Below, piece by piece: positions 34,694 to 44,774 of a stretch of DNA of 64,000 nucleotides. Position 1 is the stretch's first letter. The number at the start of each line of letters is the position of its first letter. The translations under genes and the position numbers were made by a program. Below the pieces are notes generated by a model. The model made no database searches. It saw only the letters and a list, made by a program, of their open reading frames with translations, and was not told the DNA's origin. The stretch is from Agrobacterium vitis (GTDB lineage Bacteria; Pseudomonadota; Alphaproteobacteria; Rhizobiales; Rhizobiaceae), in assembly GCF_037039395.1 (NCBI RefSeq), contig NZ_CP146242.1:3825017-3889016 (forward strand), written 5' to 3'.

Positions 34694-34834
34694 GACTCGA
34701 TGTTCCTTTTGCTGGCGATCAGAAAGAGCGCCATTGATGGCTGAAATTGATGCACTTTTCAAAAAACAATGATAAAGCCGCCTCGAATTCCAAATTCACA
34801 AGACCAAAGTCCGATACCAGAAGGCGTGACGATC

Positions 34835-36091
34835 ATGTCCAAGTTCAAGTCCGATTTCCTGCATATCCTGTCCGAGCGCGGCTTCATCCACCAGATGTCC
34901 GATGAAACCGGGCTGGATGATCTGCTGACGAAGGAAAGCGTGACGGCTTATATTGGCTATGATCCGACGGCTTCCAGTCTGCATGTTGGCCACCTGATGC
35001 AGATCATGATGCTGAACTGGTTTCAGGAAACCGGCCATCAACCGATCTCACTGATGGGCGGCGGCACCGGCATGGTGGGCGATCCGTCGTTCAAGGAAGA
35101 AGCCCGCAAGTTGATGACCATCGAAATGATTGAAGACAATATTGCTTCAATCAAGCGCTGCTTTGCCAATTACCTTGATTACGACAAGGGCCCCAAGGGC
35201 GGCGCATTGATGATCAACAATGCCGAGTGGCTGCGTGGGTTAAACTATCTTGAGTTCCTGCGCGATGTTGGCCGTCACTTCTCGGTCAACCGCATGCTGT
35301 CGTTTGATAGTGTCAAGACCCGCCTCGACCGCGAACAATCGCTATCCTTCCTGGAATTCAACTACATGATTCTCCAGGCCTACGATTATGTCGAGTTGAA
35401 CAAGCGCTACGGCTGCCGTCTGCAAATGGGCGGCTCTGACCAATGGGGCAATATCATCAACGGCATTGACCTTGGCCACCGCATGGACACGCCACAGCTC
35501 TACGCCCTGACGGCACCGCTGCTGACCACCAGCTCCGGTGCAAAGATGGGCAAGAGCGCGTCCGGCGCCGTGTGGCTGAACGCCGATCTGCTGCCGATCT
35601 ACGATTTCTGGCAGTACTGGCGCAATACGGAGGATGCCGACGTTAGCCGCTTCCTCAAGCTGTTCACCAAGCTGCCAATGGATGAAGTGGCCCGTCTGGC
35701 CGCCCTTGGCGGTGCAGAGCTGAACGAAGCCAAGAAGGTGCTGGCAACGGAAGTGACTGCCATCCTGCATGGCCGCGCCGCCGCCGAAGAAGCCGCTGAA
35801 ACCGCCCGCAAGACCTTCGAGGAAGGCGCACTGGCCGACAATCTTCCCTCCATCGAGGTCGCCACCGGCGAGCTTGAAGCAGGCATCGGCCTTCTGGCCC
35901 TGATCGTCAAAGCCGGCCTCGCCGCCTCCAACGGCGAAGCCCGCCGCCATGTGCAGGGTGGAGCCGTGAAGATCAACGATCAAAGCGTCTCGGACGAGCG
36001 CCTGAGCATTGGCACGGCTGAGGTAACTGGTGATGGCGTGATCAAGCTATCGCTGGGCAAGAAGAAACATATTCTGGTGCGGCCTGTTTGA
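34835..36091 (+). CDS. tyrS: tyrosyl-tRNA synthetase
   Basis: It charges tRNA-Tyr. The 418-residue protein has the class I HIGH motif as HVGHL near residue 50, GGSDQWGNI for tyrosine and tRNA binding, the KMSKS loop as KMGKS, and a C-terminal S4 RNA-binding domain ([16 protein letters not shown]). ATG 34835 begins MSKFKSDF and follows AGAAGGCGTGACG; the frame is open earlier without support. It is divergent from anmK and followed by 127 bases with no gene. Confidence 0.96.
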   Translation: MSKFKSDFLHILSERGFIHQMSDETGLDDLLTKESVTAYIGYDPTASSLHVGHLMQIMMLNWFQETGHQPISLMGGGTGMVGDPSFKEEARKLMTIEMIEDNIASIKRCFANYLDYDKGPKGGALMINNAEWLRGLNYLEFLRDVGRHFSVNRMLSFDSVKTRLDREQSLSFLEFNYMILQAYDYVELNKRYGCRLQMGGSDQWGNIINGIDLGHRMDTPQLYALTAPLLTTSSGAKMGKSASGAVWLNADLLPIYDFWQYWRNTEDADVSRFLKLFTKLPMDEVARLAALGGAELNEAKKVLATEVTAILHGRAAAEEAAETARKTFEEGALADNLPSIEVATGELEAGIGLLALIVKAGLAASNGEARRHVQGGAVKINDQSVSDERLSIGTAEVTGDGVIKLSLGKKKHILVRPV

Positions 36092-36218
36092 TAGGAGAGC
36101 CTTCTGCACTTTGATTGGTGCAGAGGGCTTCTCAAGCGTTACAAAGTCAGGGGTGAAACGATCATTTTCGCAGGATGCTTGCGTCAGGGATTGTGTTTCA
36201 GAGCTTGGCAATCGCCAT

Positions 36219-37199
36219 CTACCGATTATCCAACTGTTTGAGAAAGTTTATCATCAGTTCAGACACTTCGGTCGGCTTCTCCTGTTGGAGCCAATGTCCA
36301 GCTTCGGGCAGGATGTGGGTGCCACGCAGGTCTGGAACCAAGTCAGACATGCCAGCGATGATCTGATCCATTCCAGGAATGCTTAAACCGGGATCGCGCT
36401 CACCAATCATAAAGAATGCCGGCACGTTGACTGTTTGGCCTGAATAAGCCTGCTGCAATTCCCAATTACGATCCAGATTTCGATAATAGTTGAGGCCGCC
36501 GGTAAAACCTGATGCCTTGAATGCGCGGACCAAGTGCTGGAAATCTTCGGGGGCCAGCCAATCCGGCAGCGTGTCCACATCCGGCAGGCCCGCCAAGAGC
36601 CCCATGCGTCGCATCACCATTCCAAAGGGATTGGGCGTACCGTCACCGGGTTTGCGCGGCCCCGCTTCTCCACTTGCTGCAAAAATCAACTTGCGGAGCG
36701 TCAAACTCACGTCTTGAGAGAACTCAGCGTCTGCGGTCTGCGGCTCTTGAAAGTAGAGGGCGTAGAACATGGCTTCTTCGTTCTGCGGGAAGATTTGTGT
36801 CGGTGGAACGGGTGGTGAGCCCATCATAGGCACAGTCAGTGCTCCGACAGCACGAAACCTGTCCGGGCGCATGAGTGCAGCTTGCCATGCGATAGTCGCT
36901 CCCCAATCGTGACCGAAGACAATTGCCTGTTTCTCGCCCAATGCGTCCAACAATGCCACCAAGTCGCCGACGGCATGGAAAACCGTATATTGATCTTCAC
37001 CCGTCGGCGCGTCAGTGCCACCATAGCCCCTCAAGTCTGGCGCGACGACGCGATAACCCGCCTGCGCAAGAGTACCGATCTGATGCCGCCAAGCGTGTTT
37101 GGTTTCAGGAAAACCATGGCAAAGCAACACCAAGGGGCCACTCCCCGCATCAAGGATGCTCATATTAATGGTGCGGGTCGGGATCATCATCTCATTCAT
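36219..37199 (-). CDS. alpha/beta hydrolase, epoxide-hydrolase type
   Basis: The 326-residue protein has the oxyanion motif HGFPE (29-33), the Asp nucleophile in FGHDWGAT (Asp98), DLRGYGGTDAP near residue 55, and a late EAGHWLQQEKP with the catalytic His. An Asp nucleophile with HGFPE identifies soluble epoxide hydrolases or haloacetate-dehalogenase relatives; the cap Tyr residues needed for epoxides are likely those in YRNLDRNW and elsewhere, but this is not certain. It is divergent from an Rrf2 regulator with two operator-like dyads between, so it is probably controlled by that repressor. Confidence 0.85.
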   Translation of the reverse strand: MNEMMIPTRTINMSILDAGSGPLVLLCHGFPETKHAWRHQIGTLAQAGYRVVAPDLRGYGGTDAPTGEDQYTVFHAVGDLVALLDALGEKQAIVFGHDWGATIAWQAALMRPDRFRAVGALTVPMMGSPPVPPTQIFPQNEEAMFYALYFQEPQTADAEFSQDVSLTLRKLIFAASGEAGPRKPGDGTPNPFGMVMRRMGLLAGLPDVDTLPDWLAPEDFQHLVRAFKASGFTGGLNYYRNLDRNWELQQAYSGQTVNVPAFFMIGERDPGLSIPGMDQIIAGMSDLVPDLRGTHILPEAGHWLQQEKPTEVSELMINFLKQLDNR

Positions 37200-37302
37200 C
37201 TGGACCTCTGGATATTTTGTTTGGCGCTTGTGATGGAAGCGATCAAGTTCGCCAAAAAACGAATAGGAGCCAACGTTGGTCCGAAAGCGCTCATTCTATT
37301 TC

Positions 37303-37361
37303 GTAACAATATGTGTTACATAAAATCCTTGACGTCAAGATATTGTAACAAATAATGTTAC
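37303..37361. promoter_or_regulatory. double operator and promoter between hydrolase and Rrf2 genes
   Basis: GTAACA-N5-TGTTAC occurs twice, at 37303-37319 and 37345-37361, with centres 42 bases apart, about four helical turns. Between them TTGACG (37329-37334) and AATAAT (37351-37356), 16 bases apart, form a promoter for the Rrf2 gene; its -10 lies inside the second dyad. Bound repressor would thus block its own gene, and the first dyad is suitably placed to control the divergent hydrolase. Confidence 0.75.
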
Positions 37362-37374
37362 GGAAAGGTATGCA

Positions 37375-37803
37375 ATGAAAACCGATAGTCGGCTCCCCAG
37401 AATGCTGCATGTTCTGGTGCACATGGGCTTGCTTGGCGGCAGGGAAACGTCGGAACGGATCGGGAAAATGCTCAATACAAATCCCGTGGTCGTGCGCCGT
37501 ACGTTAGGCGCCTTGCGAGAGCACGGAATTGTTGAATCGGAAGGCGGTCGCGGCGGCGGATGGAGGCTAACCAAACCGCTCGATCAGATCACGGTGCTCG
37601 ACGTTCAACGAGCTTTGAACGAAGGGCCTATTCTTCATGCCCCGATCTCGCGTGATCACCCGACATGCCCGGTGGAGCGGGCCTCCAACGCCATCCTTGA
37701 AGAGGCACACGGGGCAGCCGAAATCCACGTTACAAAGAAATATGCGGAGACAACGCTTGCGCAAATCGGTGAGATTGCCCTTGCGGGAAAAGATGCGAGG
37801 TAA
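37375..37803 (+). CDS. Rrf2-family transcriptional repressor
   Basis: The 142-residue protein has the winged-helix pattern of Rrf2 (LHVLVHMGLL, SERIGKMLNTNPVVVRRTLGALREHGIVES) and the wing EGGRGGGWRLTKPLDQITVLDV. Only one Cys (Cys98, in HPTCPV) lies where IscR-type members have three, so it probably does not hold an Fe-S cluster and instead resembles YwnA/NsrR-like cluster-free members that may sense through a single thiol. ATG 37375 follows GGAAAGG. It is likely autoregulated through the double dyad upstream. Confidence 0.87.
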   Translation: MKTDSRLPRMLHVLVHMGLLGGRETSERIGKMLNTNPVVVRRTLGALREHGIVESEGGRGGGWRLTKPLDQITVLDVQRALNEGPILHAPISRDHPTCPVERASNAILEEAHGAAEIHVTKKYAETTLAQIGEIALAGKDAR

Positions 37804-37861
37804 GCCAGAGATTGCGCACGGACAATGTTCCTACTGTCAAGTTCAGTGATTCTGCCCGCTC

Positions 37862-38596
<735 letters not shown>

Positions 38597-38640
38597 TCAA
38601 GCAAAACGCACCTGCCGTCCGCGCAAGGAGCGTCCATCAT

Positions 38641-38794
38641 GTCAGGCCGGTCTTCTGACTGGGCGTCATTTGATTGCCGCACCTTCCCGGTTCTCACCAG
38701 TGGCAAAAGCAGCAACCATCAACCTCACAGCGTTGGGCACGTTGCGGAATTTCACCGCATTCCCGATTCTCCCGCAAACATGCGGGCACCTGAC
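38641..38794 (-). promoter_or_regulatory. cobalamin riboswitch in the bluB leader
   Basis: Read on the minus strand, the element starts GTCAGGTGCC and ends GGCCTGAC, whose ends pair as the closing stem. In order it shows GGGAATGCGGTGAAATTCCG, GTGCCCAACGCTGTGAGG, CCACTGG, CCGGGAAGGTGCGG and GTCAGAAGACCGGCC, which match the conserved segments and B12 box of the AdoCbl riboswitch. About 90 bases separate it from bluB; there CCTTGCG and CGCAAGG could form a switching stem. It begins only 33 bases after the stop of the TolB-like gene on the same strand. Confidence 0.93.
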
Positions 38795-38826
38795 AAAGGG
38801 CTGGTAATGGCAGACTGCGGCGATGC

Positions 38827-39660
38827 TTAGGCGACCGCCGGAAAATACCGCACATAGGCGAATTCCTGACCGTCCGGCGACCAGCTTGGCACATTGATCG
38901 TTCCCTGACCGCCAAACAGCTCGAACAGGGTTTCGACATTACCGCCGTCCATATCCATCAGGCGCATGCGGACATGGAGATCGCGCGGGTGGTCGAAAAC
39001 ATCGGCGTCATAGGAAATGAACACCACCTTGCGATTATTTGGGCATGGATGGGGAAACCAGTCACCCTGCCCGTCATCGGTCAGGCGCTGCACATCCGAG
39101 CCATCCGGGCGAATACGCCAGATCTGCATCGCGCCGCTGCGGCTGGAGTTGAAATAGATCCATTCCCCATCCGCCGACCAGTCCGGCCCATCATTGCGGC
39201 CTTCGCCATGGGTCAGGCGCAGTTCATCACTGCCGTCAACCGAGATTGTGTAGATGTCGAAGACCTGGTCACGGATACCGCAATAGCAGACCCGTTGGCC
39301 ATCCGGCGACCAGCCATGCCAGTAGGAGGGCAGGTTCTTGGTGATCTGGTTCGGCATACCGCCTTCGGCAGGCAGAATGTAGAGGCAGGTTTTGCCATGC
39401 TCCACCTTATCGCAGATCGCGAGCCATTGGCCATCGGGCGAAAGACCGTGGTCATTGTTGCAACGGGTGGCAAAGCCAGTGTCAATCTTTTCCGGCACCG
39501 GCTGCCCGACCAGAGGCAGGCGATACATCAACCCGTCATCATTGAGGATCAGGCAGGCGCCATCCCGCGACCAGTTCGGCGCTTCCACCAATCGCTCTGT
39601 CTGCCAGACAATGCGGCTCTGGCGGGTCTGAATATTGTAAATCTCGACAGAGCTGCGCAT
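38827..39660 (-). CDS. TolB-like PD40 beta-propeller protein
   Basis: The 277-residue protein consists of repeated propeller blades with the PD40 pattern: APNWSRDGACLI, HGLSPDGQWLAI, WHGWSPDGQRVCYCG, GPDWSADGEWIYFNSSRSG and VPSWSPDGQEFAYV. It lacks a signal peptide, so unlike TolB it is probably cytoplasmic. No enzymatic motif is seen; such proteins usually bind partners or sugars. It starts five bases after the nadE stop, so the two genes are likely in one operon. Role unknown. Confidence 0.82.
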   Translation of the reverse strand: MRSSVEIYNIQTRQSRIVWQTERLVEAPNWSRDGACLILNDDGLMYRLPLVGQPVPEKIDTGFATRCNNDHGLSPDGQWLAICDKVEHGKTCLYILPAEGGMPNQITKNLPSYWHGWSPDGQRVCYCGIRDQVFDIYTISVDGSDELRLTHGEGRNDGPDWSADGEWIYFNSSRSGAMQIWRIRPDGSDVQRLTDDGQGDWFPHPCPNNRKVVFISYDADVFDHPRDLHVRMRLMDMDGGNVETLFELFGGQGTINVPSWSPDGQEFAYVRYFPAVA

Positions 39661-39665
39661 AGCCG

Positions 39666-41345
39666 CTAGCGATCCCTAAAGCGGTTGGTGATCGGATAAC
39701 GGCGGTCGCGGCCAAAATTTTTCTTGGTGATTTTGACACCCGGCGCAGACTGGCGGCGCTTGTATTCCGCCAAATAAAGCAGATGTTCGACGCGGTGAAC
39801 GGTGGCGATGTCATGGCCACGCGCCAAAATCTCGTCCACCGACATTTCCTTTTCCACCAGGCATTCCAGAATGTCATCCAGCACCGGATAGGGCGGCAGG
39901 CTGTCCTGGTCCTTCTGGTCGGGGCGCAGTTCGGCGGATGGCGCCTTGGAGATGATGTTGACCGGAATGACCTCACCCGCCGGGCCGAGCGCACCAACTG
40001 GCACATGGGCGTTGCGCCATGCTGACAGCGCATAGACCTGCATCTTGTAGAGGTCCTTGATCGGATTGAAGCCGCCGTTCATGTCGCCATAGAGCGTCGC
40101 ATAGCCCACCGACATTTCCGATTTATTGCCTGTTGTCACCACCATGGAGCCGAACTTATTGGACACCGCCATCAGAATGGTGCCACGGGTGCGGCTTTGC
40201 AGGTTTTCTTCGGTAATGCCGCTTTCCGTTCCCTCGAACATATCGGCAAGGCTGGAGAGAAAGCCTTCCACCGGCTCTGAAATCGGCACGATGTCATAAT
40301 GGCAGCCGAGCGCCTTGGCGCAATCGGCGGCATCCTTGAAGCTTTCCTCGGATGTATAACGATAGGGCAGCATGATGGTGCGCACCCGTTCATGCCCCAG
40401 CGCATCGACCGCCATTGCCGCGCAAATCGCCGAATCGATGCCACCGGACAGGCCGAGCACTACGCTCTTGAAGCCGTTCTTGTTCACGTAGTCGCGAAAG
40501 CCCAGCATGCAGGCGCGGTAATCCGCCTCCTCGCCCTCGGGGATATCAGAGACCTCGCCCGGCGCGCAACGCCAGCCATCGCCCTGCCGCGTCCAGGTGG
40601 TCAGCACAATGCTTTCCTCGAACTGCGGCATCTGAAAAGCCAGCGTCTTGTCGGCATTGAAGCAGAAGCTGGCGCCATCGAATACCAGCTCATCCTGCCC
40701 ACCAACCTGATTGGCGAAAACCAGCGGCAGGCCGCTTTCGATTACTTGGCGCAGCACGACCTGATAACGCACCTGAAGCTTGCCGTGGTAATAGGGCGAT
40801 CCATTGGGAACCAGCAGAATTTCCGCGCCGCTTTCGGCCAGCGTCTCACAGACACCGAGATCGTTCCAGATTTCCTCGCAGATCGGCACGCCCAGCCGCA
40901 CGCCCCGGAAGTTCACCGGTCCCGGCATGTCGCCTTCGACAAACACCCGCTTCTCATCGAATTCGCCGTAATTGGGCAGGTCGATCTTGTCCCGCAGACC
41001 GAGGATCTTGCCGCCATCGATGATCGCCACCGAATTGTGCCGGCCTTTTTCACCCTGGCGGGGAAAGCCGACGATGACGCCCGGTCCGCAATCGGCGGTA
41101 TCGGCGGCCAGCTCATCCACCGCCGCCTTGCAGGCTTGCAGAAAGGCGGGTTTCAGCACCAGATCTTCCGGCGGATAGCCGGAAATGAACAGCTCGGACA
41201 GCAACAGAAGATCGGCCCCCAGCGAGGCCGCCTTGGCGCGGGCGGCGCGGGCAAGGCTGAGATTGCCCACCACATCGCCCACGGTCGGGTTGAACTGAGC
41301 CACGGCAATGCGCAGCGTTTCGGGTCTTTGGACTGTGTCGCTCAT
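39666..41345 (-). CDS. nadE: glutamine-dependent NAD+ synthetase
   Basis: It converts deamido-NAD to NAD with ATP and glutamine. The 559-residue protein has an N-terminal nitrilase-type glutaminase domain with its Glu-Lys-Cys triad (LLLSELFISGYPPED, LRDKIDLPNYGEFDE, GVPICEEIWND) and a C-terminal synthetase domain with the PP-loop VLGLSGGIDSAICA, TGNKSEMSVGYATLYGD and PYPVLDDILE. The start MSDTVQRPETLRIAVAQFNPT fits the family. It is the first gene of an operon with the TolB-like gene. Confidence 0.95.
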   Translation of the reverse strand: MSDTVQRPETLRIAVAQFNPTVGDVVGNLSLARAARAKAASLGADLLLLSELFISGYPPEDLVLKPAFLQACKAAVDELAADTADCGPGVIVGFPRQGEKGRHNSVAIIDGGKILGLRDKIDLPNYGEFDEKRVFVEGDMPGPVNFRGVRLGVPICEEIWNDLGVCETLAESGAEILLVPNGSPYYHGKLQVRYQVVLRQVIESGLPLVFANQVGGQDELVFDGASFCFNADKTLAFQMPQFEESIVLTTWTRQGDGWRCAPGEVSDIPEGEEADYRACMLGFRDYVNKNGFKSVVLGLSGGIDSAICAAMAVDALGHERVRTIMLPYRYTSEESFKDAADCAKALGCHYDIVPISEPVEGFLSSLADMFEGTESGITEENLQSRTRGTILMAVSNKFGSMVVTTGNKSEMSVGYATLYGDMNGGFNPIKDLYKMQVYALSAWRNAHVPVGALGPAGEVIPVNIISKAPSAELRPDQKDQDSLPPYPVLDDILECLVEKEMSVDEILARGHDIATVHRVEHLLYLAEYKRRQSAPGVKITKKNFGRDRRYPITNRFRDR

Positions 41346-41770
41346 GGCTCAAGGTTTAACCCGGTCATCGGTGGACTGCAACGGCCCAAAACGACCTGCT
41401 GAGACGAAAAATAGTGCTGTCCTGTTTCCTCAAAAACAACATGGAGGGCGCGGCTCCATTGTGGCCAACCAGCCGAAAAGATGGATATTGGCCGCAGGTC
41501 CCACCTGATATAATCGGCCACAGAATACCAAACGCAGTTTTTTGAATGGTGGTTTTTATTCCCATATATTTTATGGGACAAAGCGCGTATGTTTTGCGCA
41601 AGCCCGTTGCACCGGCATTGCAATGAAAATATAAGGTAGCCTGATGATCTTGGACGAAGGTTAACCGGAGATTGGCTGGCTTGTCGCTATTCTTTTTTCC
41701 ATAAAGTGTTAACTACACCAGCAGCCATAACATATGCTTTTCTCTTTCGTCATTGTCGGATTCAACACAG
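41346..41770. other. divergent intergenic region upstream of nadE
   Basis: These 425 bases are more AT-rich than the neighbours and hold a dyad, TCCCATA-N5-TATGGGA (41560-41578), that could bind a regulator. GGTTAACC-like words occur near 41660 and 41707. A short match of GGCCAACCAGCCG is not repeated. No gene, riboswitch or T-run hairpin was recognised. Confidence 0.5.
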
Positions 41771-42751
41771 ATGTTGTCATCTCCGCGTTCACAAATCTCA
41801 TCGCCATCCCTTCTGAGCCGTGAGGCAATCGCCGCTCATCCGGCTTTTCCGGAAATCGAGCGGGAAATCGCCCGGCACCTGATCGGTATCCATGTCAAAA
41901 CCCCGCGCCTGTCGCGCCTCAAGGCCTGTCACCGTAAATGGTTGATGTCGCATTCCATGTATGCGCTTGCCTTGCAGCGAACACCGGAAGATCCGCTTTC
42001 GGGCCTGACGGCCTCCCGCTTCATGGATGCGGCCATGCAATTGGGTGCGGCTAGCCGCAATACCGCAGCGTCTTTCCTGGCCGAACTTTCCGCCTATAAA
42101 TTTATAGAGGAAATAGAAAACCCGGCCGACCGGCGAATGCGTATCCTGGTGCCGACGGCGACAGCCGAGGCAGCAATGATCTCCTGGTTTCTGGGGCATC
42201 TGGATTGCCTTGACCGGCTGGACGATGGAGGCCGCCGCGCACTTGCAGATGCCAATCCACTTATTTTCAGGGTTGCCCAGCCGATGATTGCCCAGGCGCT
42301 GGTGGTGGACCCTGATTGGCGCATACCGCGTGAAACGATTGCTCCGTTTCTCAATTCGGACATGGGTGGCATGGTGCTGCATGGCATGATCAGCCAGATC
42401 CCGGACCGGCCCGATGCCGATGGCTTCTATCGACTGGGGCCGATCAGCCTTGCAGCGCTTGGAGAGACCTATCTGATCTCGATCACCAATCTGAAGCGGA
42501 TGTTCAAGAAGGCGCAAGAAGAAGAATTGCTCGGCTGGGAACTGCCCCGCCGCCGTGGCAATGTCTGGCTGTCACAGCGTTTTGTCGATGATTACTTCCA
42601 TTGGCAATCGACAAAGTTCGAAGCCATCAACACTGCCTTCTGGAAAGCGGTCGCCCAGGTCAACGTTTTGACGCCGCATCAGACCGAACAAACGAGAGCT
42701 GAGTTGTCCCAAGCTGAGAAGGCGAGAGCAGACTTCAAAGTGTTTTCTTGA
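41771..42751 (+). CDS. winged-helix (MarR-like) protein of unknown function
   Basis: The product of about 326 residues has, near residues 85-145, a winged-helix pattern: SRFMDAAMQLGAASRNTAA, then FLAELSAYKFIEEIENPADRRMRILVPT, in which DRRMRILVPT resembles the wing of MarR proteins. A second region near residues 230-285 (ISITNLKRMFKKAQEEELLGW) could be another helix-turn-helix. It is likely a DNA-binding regulator, but I do not recognise a named family. ATG 41771 was chosen over TTG 41753, with weak ribosome-site support. Its end overlaps the convergent acyltransferase gene by 17 bases. Confidence 0.65.
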   Translation: MLSSPRSQISSPSLLSREAIAAHPAFPEIEREIARHLIGIHVKTPRLSRLKACHRKWLMSHSMYALALQRTPEDPLSGLTASRFMDAAMQLGAASRNTAASFLAELSAYKFIEEIENPADRRMRILVPTATAEAAMISWFLGHLDCLDRLDDGGRRALADANPLIFRVAQPMIAQALVVDPDWRIPRETIAPFLNSDMGGMVLHGMISQIPDRPDADGFYRLGPISLAALGETYLISITNLKRMFKKAQEEELLGWELPRRRGNVWLSQRFVDDYFHWQSTKFEAINTAFWKAVAQVNVLTPHQTEQTRAELSQAEKARADFKVFS

Positions 42752-43667
42752 TGTTCCAGCGGTCGTGATACCAGAGCCACTGCTCCGGATATTCGCGCAC
42801 CCAGCTCTCCACCTTGTCGTTCAGCATTTGCGCGGTGGCCTGGACATCGACCCGGCCCTGAACATCCTTCGGGATGTCCACTTTCGGTTCGATTTCCAGC
42901 CGGTAGCGATTGCCTGGCAAACGGATACAGCGGGCCGGATAGATATCGCAGCCGAACTGGCGCACCAGCTTGGCCAATAGCGGATTGGTGCGCACTTCGC
43001 TGCCAAAGAACGTCGTGGGCTGGCCCTTCTTGAACTTCTGGTCGACCAGCACGCCGACCCCCTTGCCTGCTTCCAGCTGGCGGGCCAGATGAAAGGACGA
43101 ACCGGCATGGGAGGGCACGAGATTGCCCATCCGCGCCCGGCGGAAATCGAACACCATGTCGGCGATATAGGGATTGTTGGGCGGGCGAAACAGCACCGTC
43201 ACATAGAGGCCGAAGGCAGCGCCTGCCACCGGCAGCATTTCGAAATTGCCGGTATGGCCGGTGAAAACGATGAACGGGCGCGGATTTTCCAACAGGTCCA
43301 TAAAGATCGGAATGCCGGAAACCTCAACGCGGCCCTCTCCCAGCTTTTCCGGGTCGAAATCGAACAACTCGTCCAAGAACACATATTCGGCGATCTGCCG
43401 TCCCATATGTCCCCAGGCGGCCAGCGCGATGGTCTCGATTTCCGTCTCGGATTTTTCCGGAAAGGCATTGCGCAGATTGGTCAGCATCAACCGATGGCGC
43501 TTCAGCTTCGGACCGATAAACCGTACCAGCCGATCGGCACCGTTCAAGGCTTTATCGGCAGGAAACAGTTTCAGCAGCGTCAGCAAGACCAGGATGAACT
43601 TGGCCACCAGCCATTGCGGAAATTTCCGCAGACCCAGCACGACCTTTGTCAGAACCCGACGGAGCAT
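42735..43667 (-). CDS. lpxXL: lipid A very-long-chain acyltransferase
   Basis: It transfers the 27-hydroxyoctacosanoyl chain from AcpXL to lipid A precursor at the inner membrane. The 310-residue protein belongs to the LpxL/HtrB family: an N-terminal membrane helix (AKFILVLLTLLKLFP), VFTGHTGNFEMLPVAG with the catalytic H-x4-E, FRPPNNPYIADMV, and VGVLVDQKFKKGQPTTFFG. ATG 43667 lies two bases beyond the stop of the adh gene, so it is the last gene of the acpXL operon. Assignment as LpxXL rather than LpxL rests on this context. Confidence 0.9.
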   Translation of the reverse strand: MLRRVLTKVVLGLRKFPQWLVAKFILVLLTLLKLFPADKALNGADRLVRFIGPKLKRHRLMLTNLRNAFPEKSETEIETIALAAWGHMGRQIAEYVFLDELFDFDPEKLGEGRVEVSGIPIFMDLLENPRPFIVFTGHTGNFEMLPVAGAAFGLYVTVLFRPPNNPYIADMVFDFRRARMGNLVPSHAGSSFHLARQLEAGKGVGVLVDQKFKKGQPTTFFGSEVRTNPLLAKLVRQFGCDIYPARCIRLPGNRYRLEIEPKVDIPKDVQGRVDVQATAQMLNDKVESWVREYPEQWLWYHDRWNIKKTL

Positions 43668-43669
43668 GA

Positions 43670-44698
43670 TCAATCCATTTTCAGGATGATTTTGCCAAAG
43701 ATCTGGCGGCTTTCCATCCGGGTCAGCGCCACGTCGATATCCTCGAACGTCACCTGCGTATCGATAACGGGATGAACGAGGCCACGGGCCATTTTCTGCA
43801 TGGCATTGGCCATGTTTTCCATCCGGCAGCCAAACGAGCCGAGCAGCTTCAATTGCTGCTGGAACAGCATCATCAGGTTCAGGTCGGTCGAAACGCCTGA
43901 TGTCGAGCCACAGGTCACGAGGCGTCCGCCGCGCTTCATGCACAGCATGGAGCCAGCCCAGGTATCCTTGCCGACATGTTCGAACACAACGTCGACGCCC
44001 TTTTTCTTTGTCAGCTTGCGCACCACGCCTTCAAACCGGTCCGTGCGGTAGTTGATGACGTGATCGGCACCCAGCGCCCGCGCCCGCTCGATCTTGTCGT
44101 CCGAGCCAACGGTGGTGATCACTGTGCAGCCGATCTTCTTGGCCAGCTGTATAGCCGCCGTACCGATGCCGGAGCCGCCTGCATGGACGAGAATGGTTTC
44201 GCCCGGTTCCAGCTTGGCATTGTCGAACAGCATATGCTCGACCGTACCGAAAGTAACAGGCGCAAGCGCTGCGGCAATCGCATCGACGCCCGGAGGGGCC
44301 GGCACCAGCAGGCGGGCCGGAATATTGATCTTTTCCTGGGCAAAGCCGTCGAGATGGAAGCCATGCACACCGCCGACATGTTCGCAGAGATTGTCGCGGC
44401 CATCACGGCAGGGCTTGCAGAGGCCGCAGGTGCGCGCACCATAGACAGCCGCCAGCTGGCCAGGCAGGATATTGCCGACGCCGGGACCGATAGCCTCGAC
44501 CACGCCGGAGGCTTCCGCACCGATCACCAGCGGCATCTTGCGCTTGGCAAAGGCCATGCCGCGCCAGCCCCAGACATCGATATGGTTCAGCGCCACCGCC
44601 TTGACCCGCAGCGTCACTTCACCGGGACCGGGCGCATCCGGCTCCGGCAGATCGGTGATTTCAAGCTTACGGTCTTCGATCAATTGCAATGCGCGCAT
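43670..44698 (-). CDS. zinc-binding MDR-family alcohol dehydrogenase of the acpXL operon
   Basis: The 342-residue protein has the medium-chain dehydrogenase layout: GroES-like domain with VIGAEASGVVEAIGPGVG, a structural zinc lobe CGLCKPCRDGRDNLC, and a Rossmann domain with ILVHAGGSGIGTAAIQLAKKIG and TTVGSDDKIERARALGADHVINY. In rhizobia an orthologous gene lies between fabF1 and lpxXL and is required for or linked to long-chain acyl synthesis, possibly as a reductase or oxidase of the chain. Its precise reaction is not known. It is separated from fabF1 by 76 bases. Confidence 0.88.
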   Translation of the reverse strand: MRALQLIEDRKLEITDLPEPDAPGPGEVTLRVKAVALNHIDVWGWRGMAFAKRKMPLVIGAEASGVVEAIGPGVGNILPGQLAAVYGARTCGLCKPCRDGRDNLCEHVGGVHGFHLDGFAQEKINIPARLLVPAPPGVDAIAAALAPVTFGTVEHMLFDNAKLEPGETILVHAGGSGIGTAAIQLAKKIGCTVITTVGSDDKIERARALGADHVINYRTDRFEGVVRKLTKKKGVDVVFEHVGKDTWAGSMLCMKRGGRLVTCGSTSGVSTDLNLMMLFQQQLKLLGSFGCRMENMANAMQKMARGLVHPVIDTQVTFEDIDVALTRMESRQIFGKIILKMD

Positions 44699-44774
44699 GG
44701 CTATCTTCCTTCGCCCGAGGGCTTATTTTATTGTCTTTCCTGTCCCGGTCGTGTCCGGGCCGGGTGAAGCCTTA

